7,226 nt of DNA from Gemmatimonadota bacterium (lineage in GTDB: Bacteria > Gemmatimonadota > Gemmatimonadetes > Longimicrobiales > RSA9). The DNA lies in the NCBI GenBank assembly GCA_016207445.1, contig JACQPS010000277.1, forward strand, positions 1-7,226, in the 5' to 3' direction. Positions 1-6,196 of this stretch are shown here, one piece after another. The notes below the pieces were generated by a model. That model searched no databases, was not told where the DNA came from, and saw only the letters and a program-made list of their open reading frames with translations. The position numbers and the translations under genes were made by a program. The first letter of the stretch is position 1. Each line of letters opens with the position of its first letter.

Positions 1-1
1 A

Positions 2-247
2 TCGGTGCAGTGGCAGGAGGCCGCCTTCGTGAGCGATGACCTGGCAGACCTGCCCGTGCTCGCGCGCGTCGGCCTGCCGGTGGCCGTGGCCAATGCGGTG
101 CCGGAGGTGAAAGCGGCCGCACACTGGGTCACGCGCCGGCGCGGCGGGCAGGGCGCGGTGCGAGAGTTCGCGGAGGCGCTGCTCAGCGCGCGCGGAGAAT
201 GGAAGCGACTGGTGGAGGACTATTGCCGCGCCCGGGGAGGAACGTGA
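2..247 (+). CDS. kdsC: 3-deoxy-D-manno-octulosonate 8-phosphate phosphatase, C-terminal part (cut by window edge)
   Basis: This is the C-terminal 81 codons of a HAD-superfamily phosphatase; the start and the first catalytic Asp motif lie before the window. KdsC hydrolyses Kdo 8-phosphate to Kdo in the cytoplasm, the third step of Kdo synthesis for LPS. What is visible is the HAD motif IV region (FVSDDLADLPVL), followed by VGLPVAVANAVPEVKAAAHW and the GGQGAVREFAEALL tail that is typical of KdsC (E. coli has GGRGAVREVCDLLL). The residue before the Asp pair is Ser, where E. coli has Gly. The open frame reads in from the left edge, and the GTG at 5 is an internal Val codon, not a start. The stop TGA at 245-247 overlaps the GTG start of kdsD by 4 nt. 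Finding it next to an arabinose 5-phosphate isomerase gene supports KdsC over other small HAD phosphatases. Confidence 0.9.
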   Translation, partial: SVQWQEAAFVSDDLADLPVLARVGLPVAVANAVPEVKAAAHWVTRRRGGQGAVREFAEALLSARGEWKRLVEDYCRARGGT

Positions 248-259
248 ATTCCGAGGGAG
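236..259 (+). promoter_or_regulatory. Two alternative ribosome binding sites for kdsD
   Basis: GGAGG at 236-240 lies 3 nt before GTG 244, and GAGGGAG at 253-259 lies 5 nt before a second in-frame GTG at 265. The first pair gives a GTGA overlap with the kdsC stop. The second has the better spacing and would remove seven residues. The upstream ATG at 199 has no convincing site and would overlap kdsC by 49 nt, so it is disfavoured. The sequence alone does not settle between 244 and 265. Confidence 0.5.
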
Positions 260-1275
260 CCCGTGTGCTCGACAGCGTCGGGACGGCGACGGCGGCAGCC
301 GCCGTCGCGGTGTCGGACGGCGAGCTCGTGGGCCGAGCGCGGCGCGTCCTGCGCGCGGAGGCCGAGGCGCTGCTCGCGCTCGAGCAACGCATCGGGGAGG
401 CGTTTCTTCGCGCCGTCCGACTGATCGGTGAGGCGCCCGGGCGCGTGATCGTGAGTGGGGTGGGGAAAAGCGGCGTGGTCGGCCGCAAGATCGCGGCGAC
501 GCTGACCTCGACCGGCACGCCGGCCATCTTCCTGCACCCGGTCGAGGGGCTGCACGGCGATCTCGGCATCGTGGGGCCCGGCGACGTGGCGCTGCTGATC
601 TCGAAGAGCGGCGAGTCCGACGAGCTGAGCGGGCTGGTGCAGTACCTGAGCCGCCTCGGTGTCGCGATCGTCGTGCTCTGCGGGCGACCCGACTCCGCAC
701 TGGCGCGCGCGGCGACCGTCGTGCTGGACTGCTCCGTGGCCGAGGAGGCGTGCCCGTTCGACCTGGCGCCCACGACCAGCACCACGGCGGCCATGGCCAT
801 GGGCGATGCGCTCGCGGTCGCGCTCCTCTTGCGCAAGGGGTTCACGCGCGACGACTTCGCGCGGCTGCACCCGGGCGGCGCCCTCGGACGCAAGCTCACG
901 CTGCGCGTGAGTGATGTCATGCTGAGGGAAGATTATCCGTTCTTGCCGCCGGATGGATCCATGCGCCGGTGCGTCGTGTTGCTCGCGGAAAAACGGGGCA
1001 CGGTGCCGATCGTGGACGGCGACCAGCGCGTGGTCGGCGTGGTCACGGCCGGCGATCTGACCCGGCTGATGGAACGGCAGGAGAAGTTTCTGGACATCCC
1101 GGTCTCGCAGGTCATGAACCGCAACCCCAAGATCACGGGCCCGGACGTGCTCGGCGCCGCGGCGGTCTACCAGATGGAGAAGTTCGGCATCATGGCCATG
1201 CCCGTCGTGGATGGCGAGCAACGCTTGCTCGGGATCGTGCACCTGCATGATCTGCTGCGCGCGGGGGCCGTGTGA
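244..1275 (+). CDS. kdsD: Arabinose 5-phosphate isomerase, KpsF/GutQ family (SIS + CBS pair)
   Basis: KdsD interconverts ribulose 5-phosphate and arabinose 5-phosphate in the cytoplasm, supplying the precursor of Kdo 8-phosphate. From GTG 244 the protein has 343 residues, slightly above the 320-330 usual for the family; the surplus is a low-complexity Ala-rich N terminus (about residues 10-25). The SIS domain spans about residues 35-200 and contains GVGKSGVVGRK (72-82, with the Lys matching the active-site Lys of E. coli KdsD), HPVEGLHGDLG (98-108), ISKSGESDEL, EEACPFDLAPTTSTTAAMAM, and LHPGGALGRK (208-217, with the family's His). Two CBS domains follow (about 222-278 and 288-340), ending in GIVHLHDLLRAGAV, almost the same as the E. 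coli C terminus. The start overlaps kdsC by 4 nt and the stop overlaps lptC by 1 nt. The order kdsC-kdsD is the reverse of E. coli. The family assignment is near certain; the start (244 or 265) is less so. Confidence 0.93.
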   Translation: MNSEGARVLDSVGTATAAAAVAVSDGELVGRARRVLRAEAEALLALEQRIGEAFLRAVRLIGEAPGRVIVSGVGKSGVVGRKIAATLTSTGTPAIFLHPVEGLHGDLGIVGPGDVALLISKSGESDELSGLVQYLSRLGVAIVVLCGRPDSALARAATVVLDCSVAEEACPFDLAPTTSTTAAMAMGDALAVALLLRKGFTRDDFARLHPGGALGRKLTLRVSDVMLREDYPFLPPDGSMRRCVVLLAEKRGTVPIVDGDQRVVGVVTAGDLTRLMERQEKFLDIPVSQVMNRNPKITGPDVLGAAAVYQMEKFGIMAMPVVDGEQRLLGIVHLHDLLRAGAV

Positions 1276-1886
1276 TGGGCCAGGCCAATGTGTGGACCCG
1301 CGCGCGGGAACGGGAACGGGTACGGGAACAGGACCGGGTAACGCGCGTGGTCTGGCGTGCCGCGGCCGCGCTCGCGCTCGTAGTTGTCGGCTGCGGCGCC
1401 GGTGGGCAGGATCCGATCGCGGGCGAGGAGTACCTGAAGATGCCCGCGGACCAGGTCATGTTCGACGTCGAGCACCACATCACGAAGGACGGCGTGCGCC
1501 AGGCGCTGCTGGAGGCCGACACCGCGTACCTGTACGAAGACTCGGCCCGCGTCGAGGTCCGTCGGGTGCACCTGACGCTGTTCAACGAGAAGGGCGAACA
1601 GACGGCCGAGCTGACTTCGCTGGGCGGTGTGCTGAACACACGCACGCAGGCAATGGTGGCGAGAGGCAACGTCGTGCTCGTGACGCGCACGCGCGATCGT
1701 CGCATCGAGACGCAGGAGCTGCACTACGATCCTCCCGGCGACCGCATCTGGAGCGACGTCGCGACCACGCTCACCGAGGGCGGGACGGTGGTGCGTGGAA
1801 CCGGCTTCACCTCCGACGGGCAGCTGCGCAACCTGCAGGTGCGCCAGCCGACCGGTAAGGTCGAAGGGCTCCGGGTCGAATTCTGA
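1275..1886 (+). CDS. lptC: LPS export protein LptC, probable lipoprotein form
   Basis: LptC sits on the periplasmic side of the inner membrane and passes LPS from the LptB2FG transporter to LptA. The 203-residue product matches the LptC-related family through its position and through segments such as ADQVMFDVEHHITKDGVRQA, ELTSLGGVLNTRTQAMVARGNV, ELHYDPPGDRIWSDVATTL and GTVVRGTGFTSDGQLRNLQV. These form the repeating beta-strand pattern of the LptC/OstA fold. A hydrophobic stretch (about residues 29-39) ends in VVGC, so Cys40 looks like a lipobox cysteine; E. coli LptC instead keeps a transmembrane helix. ATG 1275 was chosen because it forms a TGATG overlap with kdsD and has GGGGG at 1263-1267 seven nt before it. 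From that start an odd Arg/Glu-rich stretch (residues 11-22), encoded by a hexamer repeat, precedes the signal. GTG 1347 would give a cleaner, short lipoprotein signal but has only a distant weak AGGA. Function is confident; the N terminus is uncertain. Confidence 0.85.
   Translation: MGQANVWTRARERERVREQDRVTRVVWRAAAALALVVVGCGAGGQDPIAGEEYLKMPADQVMFDVEHHITKDGVRQALLEADTAYLYEDSARVEVRRVHLTLFNEKGEQTAELTSLGGVLNTRTQAMVARGNVVLVTRTRDRRIETQELHYDPPGDRIWSDVATTLTEGGTVVRGTGFTSDGQLRNLQVRQPTGKVEGLRVEF
1306..1341 (+). repeat. Tandem hexanucleotide array (GGGAAC-type, six units) at the start of lptC
   Basis: Six consecutive hexamers are seen: GGGAAC, GGGAAC, GGGTAC, GGGAAC, AGGACC and GGGTAA. The array follows a perfect 12-nt palindrome (CCCGCGCGCGGG, 1297-1308, which shares its last three bases with the first unit), and CGCGCG follows at 1342-1347. 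If lptC starts at ATG 1275 the array is translated as alternating Arg/Glu-like residues, and any change in unit number keeps the frame. If lptC starts at GTG 1347 the array is untranslated and lies in a 71-nt gap after kdsD. Confidence 0.85.
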
Positions 1887-3514
1887 TGCGCTGGTCGGTG
1901 GCAGCTCTCGCGGCCGGCCTCGTGGCCGGCCTCCCCGCGTCGGGGCTCGGCCAGCGGCAGAGCTGCGACCTGCTGCCGGGTGCGAAGAACCTGAACCGGA
2001 TCGCGACCGGTGATGGGCGCGAGCTGATCTTCATCAGCGGCCCGGTCCGCTTCGCGTGTACGGGTGGCGTGACGCTGCGCTCCGACAGCGCAGTCAGCAT
2101 CTCGGGGAGCGGCGAGCTCCAGTTCATCGGCCACGTGGAGTACGGCGATTCGCTGAAGACGCTGACCGGCGCCTGGTTGAACTACTTCGGGCGCGAGGGC
2201 CGCCTGTTCGCGCGTGGCGACGTGGTGCTGACGGATCGCAAGACCAACTCGGTCATCCGTGGACCCGAGCTCGAGTACCGGCGCCAGGATGTGGCGATGG
2301 GTCGCCCGGAGTCGATCACGCGAGTGCGAGGACGCCCGCACGCCGTGCTCTATCCGCGCAACGCCGCGGGCGCACCGCCCGCCGACACGGCCGCGCGGCC
2401 GTTCGAGGTCGATTCCGACTCGATGGAGATTCACGGCCAGCGCTACTTCCGTGCGCTCGGCAACGCCGAACTGCGACGAGGGGAAACGCACGGCTCCGCG
2501 CGCATGGCGGAGTTCGACCAGACGGACGAGCGCCTCGTGCTCACCGGAGGCGCGCAGGTGCACGGCGAAGGCTTCGACCTCGCCGGTGAGCGCATTACCG
2601 CGCTGCTCACGGGCGAACAGCTCCGGGAGGTGACCTGCGAGCGCGAGGCCGTTCTGCTGGCGGAAGAGCTGCGCCTGGATGCGCCCCAGCTGCGCATCTT
2701 CTTCAAGGATGGGGAGATGCAGCGCCTGGTCGCCGTGGGCGCCACAGCGCCCGCGCCGCCGGTGGCTGGCCCGGGAGGGCCGCCGGTGATCACGCCCGAG
2801 CGGCGCACACGGGGGAGCGAGCGCGTGCGCTCCGACTCGGCTGCGGGGGCGCGGCCGGTGGCGCTGGCGAAGGACTTCCGCCTGGTCGCGGATTCGATCG
2901 AGGCACTGGCACCGGGGCAGGCCCTGGAACAGGTCGTGGCTGTAGGGGAGGCGTTGGGCGAGCGGCTGCCGGACTCGCTCGGTGCGCGTCTGCCCGCCGC
3001 CGTTGCGCGCGACTGGATCCGCGGCGACACGATCTACGGCTACTTCGTGCCCGCCGACTCGGCGGCCGCTGGACCAGTTGCCGAGGACAGCGCGCGCGTG
3101 GCCGCCGGTGAGAGGAGGCCGGCGGCGCGGAGCCCGGCGCCGGACGGGAGCGCGCCGCCGCCGGGGCCGCCGGGGGAAAGCGACGTCACCTCCTCCGTGC
3201 CGCCCCGGCCAGCCGCCGATTCGGGGGCGCGGCGCCCGCGGCGCGAACTCGAGCGGATCGTGGCGATTGGACCCGAGGGGCGCGCTCGCTCGGTGTATCG
3301 CCTCCGGGAGGAGGGCGACACGGCGTCGACGCCTGCAGTGAATTACATCATAGCGAACCGGATCACGCTGTTCCTGCGTGCCGGCGAAGTCCTTGAGATG
3401 GAAGCAGTTGGGCCAATTCGGGGTATTCACCTGCAGCCGACGAAGCCGAAGAACCAGCCGGAGAATTCCCCGGCGGGCGGGTCCCCGGTGGCCACGCGTT
3501 CCGAGCGAGCATGA
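1886..3514 (+). CDS. lptA: Large LptA/OstA-like periplasmic LPS-transport protein
   Basis: LptA-type proteins form the periplasmic bridge that carries LPS from LptC to LptD in the outer membrane. The 542-residue product begins with a Sec signal peptide (MRWSVAALAAGLVAGLPASG, likely cleaved near residue 22). OstA-like beta-strand repeats follow at about 53-132 (VRFACTGGVTLRSDSAV, GHVEYGDSLKTLTGAWLNY, LFARGDVVLTD) and 173-285 (FEVDSDSMEIHGQRYFRALG, VLTGGAQVHGEGFDLAGERI). Less typical segments lie at 331-389 and 453-518. These are separated by Pro/Ala/Arg-rich linkers at about 286-328 and 390-452. E. coli LptA is about 185 residues, so this is nearly three times longer, yet it is too short for and lacks the beta-barrel of LptD. 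It is closer in size to the OstA-like proteins of Bacteroidota. A short motif ending in AVG or AIG recurs four times (positions 285, 354, 462 and 509). ATG 1886 overlaps the lptC stop by 1 nt (TGATG); no good Shine-Dalgarno is seen, so coupling is likely. The OstA superfamily is confident; exact equivalence to LptA is inferred from position. Confidence 0.78.
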   Translation: MRWSVAALAAGLVAGLPASGLGQRQSCDLLPGAKNLNRIATGDGRELIFISGPVRFACTGGVTLRSDSAVSISGSGELQFIGHVEYGDSLKTLTGAWLNYFGREGRLFARGDVVLTDRKTNSVIRGPELEYRRQDVAMGRPESITRVRGRPHAVLYPRNAAGAPPADTAARPFEVDSDSMEIHGQRYFRALGNAELRRGETHGSARMAEFDQTDERLVLTGGAQVHGEGFDLAGERITALLTGEQLREVTCEREAVLLAEELRLDAPQLRIFFKDGEMQRLVAVGATAPAPPVAGPGGPPVITPERRTRGSERVRSDSAAGARPVALAKDFRLVADSIEALAPGQALEQVVAVGEALGERLPDSLGARLPAAVARDWIRGDTIYGYFVPADSAAAGPVAEDSARVAAGERRPAARSPAPDGSAPPPGPPGESDVTSSVPPRPAADSGARRPRRELERIVAIGPEGRARSVYRLREEGDTASTPAVNYIIANRITLFLRAGEVLEMEAVGPIRGIHLQPTKPKNQPENSPAGGSPVATRSERA

Positions 3515-4731
3515 ACGAACGACTGCTGGAATTCGCGAGCACTCTGCGCATGCATGACGCCTCCGTGGCGCTCGCGCTGCTGGAGCTCGTCCGGCGCGCA
3601 GACGAGCAAGGCGTGCTCGAGCGGGGCGAGTGGCTGACCGCGATTCGCGCCGCCTACGACCGAGCGCTGCCGAGCGGCGGAACGGGCGCGACGGCCGTGT
3701 TCGACGAGACCATCTCCAGCGACGAGCTGGCACGCTATCTCGAGGAGCATGTGCTGTCCCGGCTGGCCGGACTCGGCCTGGCCGAGGGCCAGCCGGCGGG
3801 GAAGCAGTGGGAGCGCGTACGGCTGAACCCGGTGGTCTGGGCGGGGGTCGGCCCCCGCCGTGCCGAGGTGGTGGACGCGCTGGAGCAGGCGGTAAGGAAC
3901 TTGCTCCAGGCGCAGGACCGGCGCACGGCGCCGGCGGAAATCCCGGCTGCGCACGAGCGGCGGGGCCCGGGCAGCACCTTGCGGGTCCGGGGGCTCGTGA
4001 AGGTGTACGGGAAGCGCAAGGTTGTGAACGAGGTTGAGCTGCGGGTCTCGCAGGGCGAGATCGTCGGACTGCTTGGTCCGAATGGTGCAGGGAAGACCAC
4101 CACGTTCTATATGATCGTGGGTCTGATCTCGCCGAACGACGGCGAGGTCTACCTCGATGAACGGGAGCTCACCGACGTTCCCATGTACCGGCGCGCGCGC
4201 CAGGGGATCGGCTACCTGGCGCAGGAGCCGTCGGTCTTCCGCAAGCTTTCGGTCGAGGAGAACATCCTCGCGATTCTGGAGACGATGCGGCTGGGCAAGG
4301 CGGAACGGAAGCACAGGCTGGAAACGCTGCTCGACGAGCTGAGCATCAAGCACCTGCGCAAGGCGAAGGCGTATTCGCTCTCCGGGGGCGAGCGGCGCAG
4401 AGTCGAGATCACGCGCGCGCTGGTGAGCAACCCCAAGTTCATGCTGCTGGACGAGCCGTTCGCGGGCATCGATCCGATCGCCGTGCACGACATCCAGCAG
4501 ATCGTGGCAGGGCTGCGCCACCGCGGCATCGGGGTGGTGATCACAGATCACAACGTGGAGCAAACGCTCGACATCGTGGATCGCGCCTACATCATGTATG
4601 ATGGCCGGGTCCGCGTCTCGGGCACGGTCGCCGAGCTGGTGTGGAACGACGAGGTGGCCGAGATCTACTTCGGTCCCACGCTGACGGCGCGTATGCGAGA
4701 GCGCTACCCCAGACCGGCAGTCGTCGCATGA
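3511..4731 (+). CDS. lptB: LPS export ABC transporter ATPase LptB with N-terminal extension
   Basis: LptB is the cytoplasmic ATPase dimer that drives LptFG to extract LPS from the inner membrane. The ABC domain starts near residue 156 (TLRVRGLVKVYGKRKVV) and has all motifs: Walker A GPNGAGKTT (189-197), Q-loop YLAQEPSVFRKL (Gln238), signature LSGGERRRVEI (290-300), Walker B FMLLDEP (310-316, catalytic Glu315) and the H-loop His347 in ITDHN. GLLGPNGAGKTTTFYMIVGL, PMYRRARQGIGYL and the tail AEIYFGP are typical of LptB rather than other ABC ATPases. LptB is normally about 240 residues; this one has 406. The extra N-terminal 155 residues are acidic and mostly helical in appearance (about 1-52, 70-90, 115-136), with no known motif that I recognise. 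ATG 3511 overlaps the lptA-like stop by 4 nt (ATGA). No in-frame stop separates the extension from the ABC domain. Internal starts such as GTG 3868 or 3871 could give a shorter form but lack strong support. Confidence 0.95.
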   Translation: MNERLLEFASTLRMHDASVALALLELVRRADEQGVLERGEWLTAIRAAYDRALPSGGTGATAVFDETISSDELARYLEEHVLSRLAGLGLAEGQPAGKQWERVRLNPVVWAGVGPRRAEVVDALEQAVRNLLQAQDRRTAPAEIPAAHERRGPGSTLRVRGLVKVYGKRKVVNEVELRVSQGEIVGLLGPNGAGKTTTFYMIVGLISPNDGEVYLDERELTDVPMYRRARQGIGYLAQEPSVFRKLSVEENILAILETMRLGKAERKHRLETLLDELSIKHLRKAKAYSLSGGERRRVEITRALVSNPKFMLLDEPFAGIDPIAVHDIQQIVAGLRHRGIGVVITDHNVEQTLDIVDRAYIMYDGRVRVSGTVAELVWNDEVAEIYFGPTLTARMRERYPRPAVVA

Positions 4732-6191
4732 CCATCCGCACCGGGATGTATCAGGGCACGCAGCTCCGGCAGGAGATGAAGATCAATCCACGCCTGTATC
4801 AGGCGATGGATCTACTCTACATGCCGTTGCTCGACCTGCAACAGCACATCAAGCAGGAGCTGCTGAACAACCCGTTCCTGGATCTGGAGGAGCCGGCGGT
4901 CACGGACGAGGAGGAGACCCCACCCGACAAGCAGAAGGAAAAAGAGAAAGAGAAGGAAAACGACGAGATCGACTGGGAGGAGATCCTGCTGGACGGTTTC
5001 GAGGCGGGTGGCCGCCGGGCCGAGTACGAGGAAAAGGAGTACTACGAGCCGGTCCCGGTCGAGACGCGCGACCTCGCCGACCATTTGCGCGACCAGCTCA
5101 CGCTGCTGCGGCTCAGCCCGCGCCAGCTGCTGCTGGGCGAGGAGATCATCGGCAACATCGACGAGGACGGCTATCTCACCTGTGCGCTCGACGAGGTGGT
5201 CGACTCGCTCAACCGCTGGCTGGTGGACGAGGGCCAGTTCTGGGCGGAGTCGAGCGAAGACCTGAAGCCGTTCACGGTCGCCGACGGCGAGGCCATGCTG
5301 CGCATCCTCCAGGGCTTCGAGCCGGCGGGCGTGGGCGCCCGCGATTTGCGCGAGTGCCTGCTGCTCCAGCTCGCAGATACCGGCAAGGAGGACAGCCTGG
5401 CGTACCGCATCGTGCGAGACTTCTTCGACCAGCTCATCAACCACCGCTGGTCGGAGATCTCGAAGGAGCTCGCGATCACCCCCAGGGACGTACAGGAGGC
5501 GGCGGACCAGGTGGCCAAGCTCGATCCCAAACCGGGGCTCATGTATGCGGCGCCGGCGGACAACTACATCACGCCGGACCTGATCGTCGACAAGATCGAC
5601 GGCGAGTACCTGGTGTTCCTGAACGACACCAGCCTGCCGCGGCTGAAGCTGTCGCGGGCGTACCGCGAGATCGCCAAGGACAAGAACAAGTTCAAGGGCG
5701 AGAACAAGGAGTTCATCTCGAACAAGCTGAACAGCGCCAACTGGATGATTCAGGCGATCGAGCAGCGGCGTCAGACGATGCTCAAGGTGATGAACTTCAT
5801 CGTGGACCGGCAGCGCGGGTTCTTCGAGAAGGGCGTGCAGTACCTGAAGCCACTGACGCTGCGCGAGGTGGCCGAGGTCATCAGCATGCACGAGAGCACG
5901 GTCTCGCGCGTGACCAACGAGAAGTTCGTGCAAACGCCGCGCGGCGTGCTCCCGCTCAAGTTCTTCTTCTCGAGCGGCTTGTCGACCACCTCGGGGGAGG
6001 ACGTCAGTGCCCGCGGCATCAAGGCGAAGATCCAGAAGCTGGTGAACGAGGAGGACTCGCGCCGCCCGCTCACCGACCAGGCGATCGTGAATATCCTGAA
6101 GGAGGAGGGGATCCAGATCGCGCGGCGGACGGTGGCGAAGTACCGGGACCAGCTGGGGATCCTGTCCGCGAGGATGCGCAAGCGTGTTTGA
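4728..6191 (+). CDS. rpoN: RNA polymerase sigma-54 factor
   Basis: RpoN binds core RNA polymerase and -24/-12 promoters, and needs an AAA+ activator to open DNA. The product is 487 residues, the usual size. Region I is at about 10-52 (QLRQEMKINPRLYQAMDLLY, LLDLQQHIKQELLNNPFLDLEE). An acidic, Lys/Glu-rich region II lies at about 56-112. The core-binding region runs from about 113 (LADHLRDQL, LLGEEIIGNIDEDGYLT, LQGFEPAGVGARDLRECLLLQL). The helix-turn-helix is at about 376-400 (LTLREVAEVISMHESTVSRV). The RpoN box at 465-474 reads ARRTVAKYRD, differing from the usual ARRTVAKYRE only in the last residue. Residues 160-183 look longer than in E. coli by about 18. ATG 4728 overlaps the lptB stop (ATGA) and directly precedes region I; an open frame reaches back to ATG 4641 but would overlap lptB by 91 nt. 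The lptB-rpoN pair is a widespread arrangement. The hpf and ptsN genes that often follow are not present here. Confidence 0.97.
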   Translation: MTIRTGMYQGTQLRQEMKINPRLYQAMDLLYMPLLDLQQHIKQELLNNPFLDLEEPAVTDEEETPPDKQKEKEKEKENDEIDWEEILLDGFEAGGRRAEYEEKEYYEPVPVETRDLADHLRDQLTLLRLSPRQLLLGEEIIGNIDEDGYLTCALDEVVDSLNRWLVDEGQFWAESSEDLKPFTVADGEAMLRILQGFEPAGVGARDLRECLLLQLADTGKEDSLAYRIVRDFFDQLINHRWSEISKELAITPRDVQEAADQVAKLDPKPGLMYAAPADNYITPDLIVDKIDGEYLVFLNDTSLPRLKLSRAYREIAKDKNKFKGENKEFISNKLNSANWMIQAIEQRRQTMLKVMNFIVDRQRGFFEKGVQYLKPLTLREVAEVISMHESTVSRVTNEKFVQTPRGVLPLKFFFSSGLSTTSGEDVSARGIKAKIQKLVNEEDSRRPLTDQAIVNILKEEGIQIARRTVAKYRDQLGILSARMRKRV

Positions 6192-6196
6192 ACTGC

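Noticed and set aside
220..1248. Two long - strand open frames opposite kdsD
   Set aside because: Both lack any family motif and are explained by the strong third-position GC bias of kdsD.
1911..1932. GGCCGGCC-containing direct repeat in the signal peptide of the LptA-like protein
   Set aside because: It is short and explained by repeated Ala/Gly/Leu codons in a high-GC signal peptide.
1724..3733. 669-codon open frame on the - strand opposite the lptA-like gene
   Set aside because: Its product is Arg-rich with no recognisable domain, it lies antisense to a gene with signal peptide and OstA features, and long antisense frames are expected at this GC content.
3728..3742. Sigma-54 promoter (-24 element TGGCAC), also at 2907-2912
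   Set aside because: Neither TGGCAC is followed at the right spacing by TTGC, and both lie inside coding sequence.
4641..4727. Longer rpoN start at ATG 4641
   Set aside because: It would overlap lptB by about 90 nt and add an Arg-rich stretch unlike RpoN; ATG 4728 has the ATGA overlap and sits just before region I.
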